From: Krasilnikovozyma curviuscula
Taxonomy: Eukaryota > Basidiomycota > Tremellomycetes > Cystofilobasidiales > Mrakiaceae
Length of the DNA: 53,174 bases
Assembly (NCBI GenBank): GCA_014825775.1
Contig: MVAQ01000148.1
Coordinates: forward strand, 1 to 53,174
Direction of reading: 5' to 3'
Shown here: piece after piece, positions 1 through 12,200 of the stretch
How the letters are laid out: each line of letters opens with the position of its first letter
Position numbering within the stretch: position 1 is the first letter of the stretch
The notes under the pieces: generated by a model
The model's input: only the letters and a program-made list of their open reading frames with translations
Told to the model about the DNA's origin: nothing
Database searches by the model: none
Program-made: the position numbers and the translations under genes

Positions 1-29
<29 letters not shown>
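1..29. repeat. Homopolymer run (29 A on +) at the window edge
   Basis: Read on the minus strand this is a poly-T run directly following the donor gtaag of a RIM15 intron. It may be a real long T tract in the intron or an assembly edge. Confidence 0.85.
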
Positions 30-31
<2 letters not shown>

Positions 32-34
32 TAC

Positions 35-3000
35 CATCAATCTGAAGCGAGCCTGCACGGTATGAGACGCGTCTTTCAGCAATGCTTGAGTAGCTTCAGC
101 AAAGACAGAAACATCCGCTGGAGCTAAGTAATCGTTGATTGACTGTCCCAAGACCTCCAAAGGATCGGTGCTAATTTTGAAAGGAAAATGGATAAGCCCA
201 CTTTCTCACCATCAGGCTGAGGAACGAACGTACCCGACAACTTCCTCCCATGCAGGATTGATCCACTCGACGATATCACCACTGAGACTCAATTCCATGA
301 CAATGCTGACAGTCAAAGCTTGTTCAACTTTTTGACGTAAATCTTCCACCGGTGCCTCCGGTTTGGCTGTTTGTTCTCCATCTGCCATTTCGGGCAACTC
401 AAGTTTGGCAGCAATTGAAGGCATCGTATCCACACTGGAAGGAATACCAGGTGAGTTGGGCATGGTAGCAGCCTCTGATCCGGGTAGAGAGAGTTTACGA
501 TCTTGATCGGGTTTGAGAACGAATGTCAATGGTTCAGCGTCTTCTTCTGAAGCAGCAAAGTTCCAGAAACCCTTCTCTGCCTCCCACCACTCAACAACTC
601 TACTGAGACCAGCTACAGCAAGAAGAAGCGAGATGTACCTTTGTTATAGAAGCGAAAAGAACGATGAGATCGGGAAGCACAGCAGGGATCACTAGAAAGC
701 ATACCAAGTTCTTCCCGGCCAATCTGAGTGTTCCTCCCAGGCGTTACCAAGAGCTTGAGCGCGATTGACGATAGCGGGACAGTGCCCAGGTTCTGCAGTA
801 AGAGTACTGATAGGGGTGTCGATAACCTCAGTCGCAATGTCAATGATCTCTTGAACGACCTTCAAAAAGTCAGCTGGAAGGGCTGTCTGAGTCGCGATCT
901 CCAACGGGTCCCCTAGGTGAGGAAGGGGAGGAGGAAGCGGTGACCTAGAACGAGAATTGGATCGAGAGGAAGAACTAGAATGGTCGCGGTTCATATTAAC
1001 GTTGGAGCTACGTGCCATCCTGAAAGCTGGAGCAGAACCATGCGCTCGAAGGTGTGCAAGACTTCCAGGAAGGACACTAGATCGACGTCTGCCCGGGCTG
1101 CCAGCGATCATGGGAAGTTCTTCTCGCTTTTTAATTGGACTTCCGCCAGGGCCAACGGAGGGTCTGGACATTGAAGACCGTCTGGAATGAGCTCTGTGAC
1201 GAGTGTTTAAGTCTAGAGAATCGTCGAAAGTCAGTACTCAGAGGAGTTCACGACGATAACACCTCAAAAGCTGTGACTCACTTGATAAAGAAGTTTCACC
1301 ACGATCAGACTCATCTCCAAAGTCACTTTGACTGTCCATTGCGCTAAACACCGACGGGCCCTCAAACTCTTCCAAGCCAATGACTGCCTCTTCATGCTCT
1401 CTCATTTTTTCTTCAACAAAGACGGTAATATGCTGCAGAATCTTTTGCAGCTCTTTATTGCAGATCTCTTTCTGAGCTGTTAGCCGCTGTCGAATCTCTC
1501 GATGCATGGCAGCGCTGCTCATAGTTGGATTACCAGGAGTATCGAGCGGAGGGTGGTGGTGATGTTGGTGAATTCCAGGAGTTTCAGAGTTGAAGTTGAC
1601 CAACGGACTAGGAGTTTGAGCCCATGGAGCAGTCTTAGTCGCTTTTGTTGCTTGAGAGCCGCTTGATGAGGAGTCACCTTTGACAGGTTGCATGTAGGGA
1701 GATCCTGAACTTCCAGAGTTATTGTTACTCTGAGGATATCCGACAGGCAGTTGTTTCACGGATGATAGCTGAAGAGGGCTTCTGTCTAAATTTAAAGAAA
1801 GTCTTGGTTGTCGTCGACGAGCTTCTAGGCTAGCTGTTTGAGGGCCTCCTCTACTCATAGTCTCATCACTATGACCGGAGGAGCCACCACCGCTGATTGC
1901 ACTGCTGCTACTCTGTGAAGGAAAGGAAGAGCCCTGAGAAACGACGCGACCTTTTAATGAGATGGTGGCTGGTGGTGCGAGGTAAGGACCACCTTCCACA
2001 CGAGTGGAAGAGAGATCGTAGTTAGAAGTGACATTTCTTAGAGTAGCTTGAGGTGATGCGATAGGTGGATTCATGGGAGCAAACCCTCTGACCAGGGAAG
2101 GTATTGTTGTAACGTTAGTGGTAGTTGCTGCTGAAGTGTGGGTGGATTTGATAGGAGAAGCCACCGGGCTGGGTCTGGTGAGAAGGTCTTCAGCTGTTAT
2201 AGGGATAGCACCAGTTGGAATAGAAGTACGTTTAAGCTGGGTACCATCACCATGGGGATGTTCGAGAGAAAGAGTACTCTTCACGGAGTTCCACCATCCC
2301 TCGATTTTGCTGACGACGTTCCGCTTTCTCCGATGATTGTTGTTATCTACGAGAAGACTTTCTCTAGACACGGTGGATGATCCAGAGGCATGCCTCAGCT
2401 GGCCACCACTGAAAAGGCTCTTCTTTCGCTGAGAATTGGACTTCTCCAAGCTGTTGAATGACCTTCGCCTATTTTCACCATCGGTTGCATTTGATACAGA
2501 ATGATGAACATGGCTCGTTGTAGGTGAGAGGGCTAAAGGATCGGTATGAGGAGAGCATTCCTGCTGAGAGCCAACCGGAGGAGACGAGTAGAAGACTTCA
2601 GGAGAGCCACTGCGAGCCAAGCTTGACTCCTCGCCCAAATCTACCGCATGCTCATCCATACTAGCTGCTCTAGAGCTAAGTCCTTGCTGAGAGATGCTAC
2701 CGGTGAATCCAGCCTCGGACCGTATTGCAGCTTCCTTCTTCTGCTTGTACTCCTCCAACCAATCCACCCATTCGAAGTTTCTTGGGGCACTTCCTGCAGA
2801 TGACGGCAGTCTCTCCAAATGATGAGGGTCTCCACCAAATGATCTACTGAGCCCAGCAGCCCGTCTCTCCTCTGCAGCATCTTCGGAATCAGACGGTACC
2901 GTGCCGTATGATCTGTTTAGGTCGTTGCTGGAAGCTGCTGCTTGTAGTGCAACGGTATGTCGAAGGTATACAGCATCGGCTTCGGGACCATTGTTGGAGT

Positions 3001-5279
3001 TTACGCCTGGAGGTGTCGAGCCAGAGACAGAATCCAGACGATCCATAGGAGCAGGTCTGCTTATAGATCCAACAGAATGCTAAAAGCGAGCAAAGAAGGA
3101 ATGTGTTTCAATTCATATCCAAGAAATTAGCATCTCTATTATGGATTAAAGGGAATTCTCTTTCCTTACCTGAGAGCTGTGCCGCCTCCATTTTTGCATT
3201 TTAGCTGAACGACTCTGCATGATGATTTTGGCGTAATCATCGTGACCAAGATCACTTCGAGATCCATCCTGCCGCTGAAGATCTATGGAATTCGACTTGG
3301 GGTCAACAGTTCCCAGAGAAACAGCTAGCGGTATTGTTGCCTCGTGTACAGAGGTTCTGAAGCGCTGGTGTCGGTTAGGAGCTAACTCGTCAGATGTCGA
3401 AGGCGGGAGTGTTACGGGATCGTAAGCAGAAGGTGGTAGTAGCGATGGACGAGGCCTACTGAATGAGCCACTCCCAGTTGTAGCCATATGTCTCGGAGAT
3501 GAACCTGAACGTGACAGTGAGCTAGGTGGGGATTCTTGAAATCCTAGGCCTGCGAACAAAGCGGATTGTTGGATGGGTAGCGTGTGGCTAGCCATTGGAG
3601 GTGGACCTGCTGAAGGAAGAGTACGATTGGGATTGTTAAGATTAATGTCGGGTGAATCTTCTGGAGTCGGCCAACGCGTTGCTGAAGGGGTTCCTGGAAC
3701 TGCCGGATCGCTATCATCGAATCTACTGGAGCCATACGTCACCAACGACGGGACCGAACCAACAAAGAAGTCTGATGTTGTCGACGCCTTCCTGTTGGCG
3801 TTCGACATTGGAACGGTACTAGCAGGTGGCATCATGTCAGATGCAAGCCTCACAGATGTTGGAACACGTTGTAATCGAATGGCGGTGTTGACTGGATTTT
3901 GCTGATCAAGAGCGTGAGTGGGTGACGACGAAAACATTGAGGAGCTCGACGATGATGAACCCCAAGGTGAAGGTAGTGTTGAGAGAGGAGACACAACGGC
4001 TGGTGATGTCCCCAGCATGGCAGCAGCTGATTTCGGTATCGGTCGAGGTACTGAGAGAGCAGCTGGATATGTTCCCGATAGTTTTCTCGCATCGGCCCCA
4101 GGTTGCAGAAAGTCTGAAGTGAGTCTCCGCGAGCGGGGTGGGCTGGAAAGAGAGCCATATTCAACTGAAGCCCCTGGCCCACACTTAGAGAAGATCAACT
4201 TACCTTTCGCGCTTGAAATCACTTTCGAAACTGTTTCCACCAGAGGATCCTTCTTTACTGTGATGACTACCAGCATCCCTCGTTGTTGACAAGCCGAGAG
4301 CATTCAAGTCAGGACCACCACCACCATTGCTACCGCTCCCAACCTCGGGTGAAGTTGACACTAGATTTCCACCCGCACCCATCGACATCATATTGGGAGA
4401 CGTTGATCTAGCACCACCGAATCTGAAACCACCAGAAACCAATCTGACCGAGGAGGACCTTCGGTGCTTGGCGGCAGGCCCTGAAGCAGCTGCAGCTGTA
4501 GCTCTCTCTCTTGACAAGGACCGTTCGATTTTGGTTGACGACGGCTGAAGTTCATCTTGAGAACCCAAGCTCTCTACGTCCTGGTTCTTGTCAGCTTCAT
4601 CTTCGTCGGTATCTGACCTGTTGTAAGGAACGATCGACGCTCTTGCCAACGGGCTTGGGAAACTTGGAGTAGCTACAAAACTTCGTTTTGGTGGAGCACT
4701 CATGCCACTAGGCAGTACCGAGCTTGGAGAGACAAGTTGTTCAAGGGTGTGGACAGGGTTTGTGGCTAAATTTGACTGATGGTAAGCTGAGTACGAAGGT
4801 TGAGGCGAAGCCCGTTCCGGAACATCAGGAACGGGGGTAGTGAGTTCCATCCCAACAGGTGAAGACTGTTGGTGGAAGAGACGACGTGTAGGTGATGGCG
4901 AAGGCCGGAGAGTAGGTGGCCCAGAAGGGTTTCTGCCGGTCGAAGCTGACCTCGAACTGGGTGAGGAATGTTCAGTGTCGGAACGAGCAGGTGATGATGG
5001 CCCAGGGGAGTTTGAGGACGAGGAGTTGACCCGCGTCAAGACACCAGGGGATGATGTAGTAACTAGGGAGGATAGCGGTGTGATAGATGTCAAGGTAGAA
5101 TTGGGAGCACCATCAGCAATCGCCGTAGTCGTAGCAGCGCTCGACGATGAGGAAGAGCCAATTATTGGAGCAGAAGCAAACTTCTGGAGTCGAGCTTCGA
5201 CCTCAGAGGGAACTAGTGGTAATCCATGTTGCTTCTGCTGATGCTGATTTGACGATTCATCATCCTTCTTGCTGTCCAT
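35..5279 (-). CDS. RIM15: Rim15-type PAS-domain protein kinase, N-terminal part (runs off left edge)
   Basis: Rim15/Cek1-family kinases integrate nutrient signals (TOR, PKA) to drive quiescence and stress programmes. Coding exons I read on the minus strand are 4204-5279, 3170-4142, 1282-3079, 705-1191, 234-638 and 35-170. They sum to 4875 nt (1625 codons) with consistent phases. Most of this is Ser/Pro-rich and probably disordered. The diagnostic part is at the 3' end: the block around 600-900 reads IIDIATEVIDTPIS, then SLLLAVAGLSRVVEWW, followed by a PAS domain at about codons 1555-1625 with DIVEWINPAWEEVVG and PLEVLGQSINDYLAP. This layout is typical of fungal Rim15. The kinase and receiver domains would lie left of the window. 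The start is the ATG at 5279; an upstream non-ATG extension is open but follows an acceptor. Family identity is solid; the exact start is less so. Confidence 0.85.
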
Positions 5280-5334
5280 TTCTCGACGACGCAGCTGTAG
5301 GGTACGATGATCGACCGCAGCGCTTGACGTGCTG

Positions 5335-5840
5335 TGAACTCCAAGCAAGCGATACAAAACCACAACAGATAGTATCAGTACATATTAATTAATATGAGTA
5401 GTATAACTCTGGGGTTGATGCAGCGAAATAGTCAAAGTTCAGGACTCACCTGAGCACCAGGACGAACTGAGCCCCGTTCAGCTCCTTCGTCTCTCTATAT
5501 GCTACGCTGCCACTTTTCCAAACTGTTTTTCAATAGCTAGTGAGTTGGATTTTAACGACTCCAGATGCTAGGAATTGGTTAGATGGCTTGACAGGGTACA
5601 AGACCGCAGGGAATGGCGTTAGTCAAGCACCGAGTTCCTGGAGTCTCATTTCTACCGAGCTGTTTTTCGAGCAGAGTACTTACAGATTGATAATCTGATG
5701 CCTTGGTCACACTCTGACCGTTCAAAGTCGAAGAAATGGCTGGTAACAATGGACAGAAAGCTTGAATTAGCCCGGTCTCCTGCTGGTATCGGCTCCCTCA
5801 GGCTGAAGAGGAGGAACACCTACCGAGGAGTACGGGAACA
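5335..5840 (-). other. Spliced 5' leader of the RIM15 gene (putative UTR introns)
   Basis: On the minus strand a strong donor (CTCAG/gtgagtcc, intron starting at about 5451) and an acceptor (ttcacag at about 5335) bracket an intron of about 117 nt just upstream of the RIM15 ATG. Further donor-like sites sit at about 5684 (gtaagtac) and 5822 (gtaggtgt), with acceptor-like ttaccag near 5740. This suggests a leader built from several short exons. It is inferred from splice-site matches only. Confidence 0.45.
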
Positions 5841-6183
5841 GCCAATCCAGTGAACTACAGATGTTGATAGGATGGAGATGTTCGTATGCTGTTCCAAGCC
5901 CGTCACTGGTCAGGTTTGCAGGGCCGTTGCAATAGCTGGCAGGCAAAACGAGCTAACATCGTCGATCATGCGGCGAGAAAATAACATTTTTTCCGGGTCC
6001 ACAGGCTAACGCTTTATCTAGATATAGGTTGCTAGTTAAGGGTAGTTTGGTCGTTCTAGTCCCCTTGCTTGATACCGAGAGCTCTCGGGACGCGTTGATT
6101 GAACTTGCGCACACTCTGACAATATCCCACCAGTCTACGCTGCTCAGATGACCTTCTGAACATCATTTATTCCACTCAACGCG
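5841..6183. other. Intergenic: RIM15 promoter side / CARM1 3' side
   Basis: No coding sequence recognised. It probably holds the RIM15 core promoter and the 3' UTR of the methyltransferase gene. No clear terminator or repeat was seen. Confidence 0.4.
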
Positions 6184-8485
6184 TCATATTGCTGGGTTAT
6201 AATTGAAGGTCTGCATGTGCAGCTGGTAGACAGCCTTCCGTGTCGCTCGTAGGTCATCACTTCTCCCAGCCAAGTAGACTTCAGCCTCGATGTCGTAGGA
6301 TCGTTGCCCATTGACCTTCATCTTTAGCAGCCCTATTCAGAGAAAAATTACGTCTCATTGGTCAATAGAAGAATCGAAGAAACACACTTAAGCAGAGATA
6401 GAGTTGTAAGAACTGACCTTTCACTTCCTCGCCCTGAAGGGTATTTATGGTCGTGTGCATAAATTAGAGATGCGTGATCGGCACAAATGAATATTGTTTG
6501 ATCAGTTTCAAGACAGAGTCGAAAAGAGGGGATGGACACGATCGAAGGAACTTTGTCACTCACAGCGTTCACTGCCAGCGGCTCGGTGAACAGTAGCCTA
6601 GTTTGTTGCCAGTGACTGAGACGGACTTAAAGTGAGTCAAGTATATAAGAGACCTCAAATAGGAACATACGTTTTGGGAGCATGAGGACTTGTACTCAAT
6701 GTGATGCTGACACCCTCAGGAGGAGCGGCAGGATATTCTTGCCCCGCAGTTGCACTGATTCCCACCGCCGCATTCGAAACAGCAGTCTCCCAGATCTCAG
6801 TTTCCCATTTATGCTGAGCGGAGAGTGCTTCAAAAGTTGCAGGCTGAAGATCTGGTGCGCATCGCGCAGAGTCGAAAACGATATCGAACCTAAGCAGAAA
6901 CCAAATCACTTACGTTGAAGCTCAACAAGTGGATCAGAAAGAAGAACGTACCAGGTAGCGATCTAGAAGAGCAATTGAAAACAATGGTCAGTGATGATTA
7001 CCTATTTAGTTGTTGGGGTACGACTCACACCATGCATCAATCTATCATACAAAATTATGTCAGTGAAATCTCAAGCGGCGACAGAGGTTTGGACTGACGA
7101 AGTCTTCTCGACCTTCCACGAGACTGGAATCTCAAACACCTTCAGCTCATCCATGGTGATCGTGTAGAAGTTCATGATGTGATTCGAGGTTGCTGAAGAG
7201 ATTAACTGGGTAGGTGGGAACAGCCCGACTTGAGTTTGCATTGTTATGGAGATGTGATCAGCTATACACCACCGACAGAAGAATTAGTACAGCGAGGTGA
7301 AACATCTGAACTAACCAACTGGTTTATCGAAAGCTTCTTTCTTTGCTAGCTCCGCCAAAGAGCTCATGTCGATACCATAGACGTCGGAAGTGAAAAAATC
7401 CGCCTTCGACAGCGTTTCTTGGTATAGATCATCATCAGTGAATGGAGCAAGAGATATCACGCCCGAAGAAGGATACAGTGCACCTCCTCTTTTGAGGACT
7501 ACATCAGAAAGCAAACTTAGCGCGACTCTGCGCGTAATAGGGGACTGAAGGACTGAAAGATGCTCACAAGTATCCCTCGCGTAGATGAATGATTCTATCA
7601 TCCTCTCATGAACCAGCAACACCCCTATCGGCTCACTGATGATCGTGTCGACTTGAGGGATTTTCGATTTGAGAGATTCGATCTTTCCTTTACACACGTG
7701 AATGATGTCTTTATACTTCAAGTTGCCAGGTTGTTGTAAGAGCTGCACGAGGGAGAACCAAGTCGGTACTCTATCATGATTGATGAAGTAATTATACTGA
7801 TACTCACGAATTCAAGATTATCAGCCATGGACGACGCTTCACACGAGTAAACTTCGTTCGCTCCAGCCTCTGCGGCAAAGAACGATAAGACACCTGATCC
7901 AGCACCGACATCTAGCACCTTTTTCCCCTTGAGCGAGCTAATAGAGTTTCCCAGAATGGCCTGCTTGTATGTTGTCGCTACAAATTGGCAGCCAAAGCTG
8001 AGCTGGAGCCAACAGCCGAGTAAGAATCTCATCACTTACTCCTGACAACGTCCGAAAGCATATTCATTTGATTAGCCAAGGACGCATAGTATGCTATTCA
8101 ATTAGCATGTCATGGGTATAAATGAGCTTCAAACACAACGGAATACACAGATACACAGCACCTTACAGAAATAAGGCTCGTCGACTGGTTCCACAACTGG
8201 GATGTCTTCAACACTTCCAAACCTGACTTTACTGCTGCCATCGACAGCCATTGTGACTTGTTGAAGAAGCGAATTGGTCGTTAGGGGCAATCGAAGGTGG
8301 TTTAAAGCTGGTTTCCATAGAGGCGAATCTAAAATCTGGAGTTCGACCAAAAAAGTCGAATTTGGAGATGAGAGAGTTATAGAAGGAGAAGAAAGAAAAT
8401 AAGCTGTGCCTGAACTCAGGTTGAGTCTTGATGGGAGCAATTTAAACCAGAGAGATTGAGTTGCTTCTGTAACAAGATGTTTCAT
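6184..8485 (-). CDS. CARM1/PRMT4-type protein arginine N-methyltransferase
   Basis: A type I arginine methyltransferase that transfers methyl groups from AdoMet to arginine in histones and RNA-binding proteins. I read 12 exons: 8167-8485, 8040-8093, 7808-7977, 7568-7742, 7316-7498, 7099-7261, 7029-7041, 6952-6962, 6671-6889, 6564-6615, 6418-6433 and 6184-6332. They sum to 1524 nt (507 aa). Visible motifs are the N-terminal helix [18 protein letters not shown]; AdoMet motif [12 protein letters not shown] (residues 145-155); the double-E loop [15 protein letters not shown] with Glu218 and Glu227; LYPSSG and [10 protein letters not shown]; and the THW loop at 436-438. The order, and a C-terminal beta domain ending [14 protein letters not shown], favour PRMT4/CARM1 over PRMT1. 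Two consecutive microexons (13 and 11 nt) encode SLMHG-IATW. The start ATG at 8485 follows an in-frame TTG-only extension. Confidence 0.88.
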
Positions 8486-9285
8486 TCGTTTTCGGTTGAC
8501 CAAGCTTCAGTGGATCGTTACCCTTATTAAACAGATTTCGCTTGACCTGTTATAAAAGCTTTATACTGGAACTTTGGGTACAAGAATGCTAGTTCCACCT
8601 GGAGAAATTATTCGCGATACGGGGTTGTGGACAAACCAAATCCTGGCTCCAAAAGGAGCATTTATACCCATTCGATCTACATACATCTCCAGGTATTAAT
8701 GAACTTTATATCCTCCCCCTCTGCATAGTAACAGTATTCCAGCTCGTCAGTGACTTGGCTGTGAAGCGTCACAAGATCAAAACAATAAAATCAAAGATCG
8801 GGTACACGAGCAGGGTTTCCAAACTCCCTCTCTTGAGACCTTCTTCCATGTTTCCTAGGTATTCCAATTGTCTTATTCAGTCTTGTATAATCCGGTACGG
8901 GGAGAGACGACGGGTGTTGCCCACTCCGTGGTGATAGACAGAGATGGAGGCGTATGGAAAAATTTGAGGTTAGGGGTGATGGTTGGGAGTGACTTACTTT
9001 GTGTATCAGACTAGAAATTTTCTGTTGAAGGTAGACAGGATGACTAAATACCACAGTGGGAAGCCGGAAGCTGACACAAACTCAGATTAGAGTAGCTAGC
9101 GCGCGTTACCGATATTGATTGCCATCTGGACTTAGGAGACTTCCTGAATAGTACTGACACAATTCGAAGCTTAATTTGTACCTACTGGCTGGAATTTGGA
9201 CCCAATAGCATTTCAAGTTATTTCTTTTGATTTCTCCGCCATCGCGTGCTGAGACCTAACGACGAAAGTGCATCAAACCACAACG
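8486..9285. promoter_or_regulatory. Divergent promoter region between CARM1 and CAND1
   Basis: An 800-bp non-coding stretch between head-to-head genes. It must carry both promoters and 5' leaders. I see no convincing ORF, repeat or named element in it. Confidence 0.55.
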
Positions 9286-12200
9286 ATGCCTGCTCTCAAT
9301 TTGAATGCACTCATCGACAAGAGTCAGAGCGATGATCCTGATTATAGGTTAGTATCGTTATCTTCTCATACAGTCTGATTCATCCGCTGACCTTCTCCCT
9401 GCTGTCGTTCTCTTTTTCCCTGTGCCTGTATCTCCGTTTTCTTCGATCAGGTTCATGGCTCTGAAGGATCTTCAAACGGAATGCCAGAACGCCAGTGTTA
9501 CCATAGATGATATGAATCAGGTGAAGTGTGTTGCTATGGTCCTGAAGCTCATGAGGGACACCAACGGTGATGTCAAGAATGCTGCAGTCAAAGCGTGAGT
9601 CCCTGCCTTCCGTTTCTCTAGCTGTAGCTCGAAGAACTTCTTGTAGTATTCGGCATATGATAGGAAAGAGCGTCTTGGAGGAGTTGTTTTAAGTCTGGAT
9701 GGGAAGAACGGGCTGGTGGGAAGAAATGAGATTACCACGCTCAGTCCTCCACCTTGGGAGGGAGAGGCAGGTGTGACCAGCCAACACAAAGAGGGCAATC
9801 GCTATGACAGTGCGAGAAGGGATTCTTATTACGGTTGGATGACAACTCTGAGCTTCTTTAACTGACTGGACTCTGGCTTTCTCTTGTTTCGTATAGGATT
9901 GCTTCTCTTGCTCCTCGCCTCGCTCCGCCACAGATCAAGTCCATTATCGACCAACTGGTTGAGCTCGGTGGTGGAAAGGAAGAAGAAGCCAAGAGTGTTG
10001 CCTCTCTTGGTAAGTCTCCTATCCTATCTTGTTCTGGCTCCAGTCCTCTCAATGCTGATTTGGTCTCGCTCGCTTGCGTGCCATGATCGTCAGCTCTCAA
10101 AACTTTGACTTCTGAATTGAACCCAGAAAGTAGTGTAGCAAAGACAACAATTGACACTATGCCAGCTGAGCTATTGAAGCAACTGTCATCTGTAAGTTGC
10201 CGACCGGTATCTTTGTTCCGGAGCTTCTCTTTCACTGAGCACCCCACTCAACTTTGCGGTCAATAGGGCGACCTCCCACCCCAACAACAACTAGAAACGT
10301 TGGATATCCTCACTGATATCTTTACTAGATTCAGACCTCTCGTGAACAAAAGAGTAGAGTTGCAGCTACATGGATTGAAGGTGCTCGAGGGCTTGATCAA
10401 CGATGGTCGTGTCGGTGTCAAGAAGAAGGCTATCGTTGCTCTGGGTGAGCAGATCTGCCCCAATTTTAACTTTACTACACTCACACTTCGCTTCTTTTTG
10501 CAGGGTCCTTGTCCCAAGCATCAACTTCTAAATTCTTTACCCAGCTCTCCCTGTCACTCTCTTCCACTCTCTCAGCCTCATCAACCCCACCCGACGTCCA
10601 AAATGCCTACATCTCTCTCCTTGGAGTACTTTCACGTACTATTCCAACTCTCACTGGTACTTTGGTCCCTACACTCTTGCCTATCATTTTGGACCACGTA
10701 GAGAAGATGAAAGGGGAGGAGGAAGGCCTGTCAACCGTTGAGAGCTTGGTCTTGAAGTGTCCTGTTGAGGTCACTCCCTTTTTGATGAAGATTATAGATG
10801 TCTCAAAGACTTTGATTTTCTTTGATCCTGTAAGTGCTGTGCTTCCTCGGTACAGAGAGCCGCGACTTGGGACTGACGCTTGAGTCCGGCGACCCCTTCG
10901 CTTGATTTCCAGAACTTCCAATCGGAGGAGGACGATGAGGACATGGAGAATGATGAAGATGAGGATGAGGATGAAGACGAAGATGAAGATTTGGAAGACG
11001 AGTAAGCTTTTGCTAAGCAAAACTTTTCTCTTGAAGGAACTCCTGGTCTAACTCGAAGCTTTGTAGGTACGATGACGACGAGGATGTCTCTTGGAAACTT
11101 CGACGAAGCGCTGCCAAAGTTATAAGTGCCGTCATTTCCACTGTAAGCGCGCCCCTTTGTCCAAACTGCGCATCTCCTGACATATCCCCTTCTAGCGTTT
11201 TGAGCTTCTCTCAGTGTTTATGTCCAATTTGGCTCCAACACTGACTTCTCGACTCTCAGAGCGAGAAGAATCAGTTCGTCTTGAAGTGCTGGAAGCCTTT
11301 ACCTCTTTGGTGAAGCAGCTGGGTCTTTGGAAGGTCATTGGAAGCGGCGATGTTGATGGCAGTGCTAGCCCACGAAGGTTAAAGAGAAAGAGAGACGAGG
11401 ATGAGGATGCTGAGATGACTACTGGAGAAGGTGATGTTGACATGGAAGGGGCTTCATATGACGAGCTGAGGTACGAAGTACATCCTGTTTGCTTATGCTC
11501 GCTCAGTTCTGACTCTTTGCGTGCTTCGTTATCAGTCCCGTCAGCGTCTTAAAAGCCCAAATTCCTACCATCATGAAAAAACTCCTGAAACTTCTTTCCA
11601 ACAAATCTATTCCGACAAGACAAGCTGCATTCTCTTTCTTGAAGGAACTCACCTCAGTTGTGGGAAGCGGACTCGATACGTACGCGACCACCATCTTCGA
11701 TAGAGTCGCCGATACTCTGAAATCATCAGCCGTCTCAAATTCACTCCTCATCTTTGATACCATGGCATTCCTCTCGGCATTTTTTAAAACCCATTCCTCC
11801 AACGAATTCCCTGCCAACTTGTCCAAGGTCGTCTCTTGCCTTATACAACTGCAGCAAAATAAACTCCAGAAGATTTGTGCGGAAGCTTTCTTGACTTCTG
11901 GTCAACTTGTCAGAAGTCTCAGACCCACAAGTGAAGAATCAGTGGCAATTAGCAGCATCCCTTACGTCGAGCAGGTCTTTGAATCTGCTGTTTCTGTCCT
12001 CAAAGCAAACACCACGGGATCAGAAGTCAAAGCCACCGCGCTAGAGACTCTGGCGGACGTGTTGGTATTCGAAGGAGATGTTGTTGGTCAGCAGCAAGCT
12101 GTCGCTTTGGAATTGGTTTCTGGATCGATTGGAAACGAAGCCCTAAAGCTTATTGCCATCAAGGCTGTCGGTCGCATCGCCAACAGTCCATTTTCAACTG

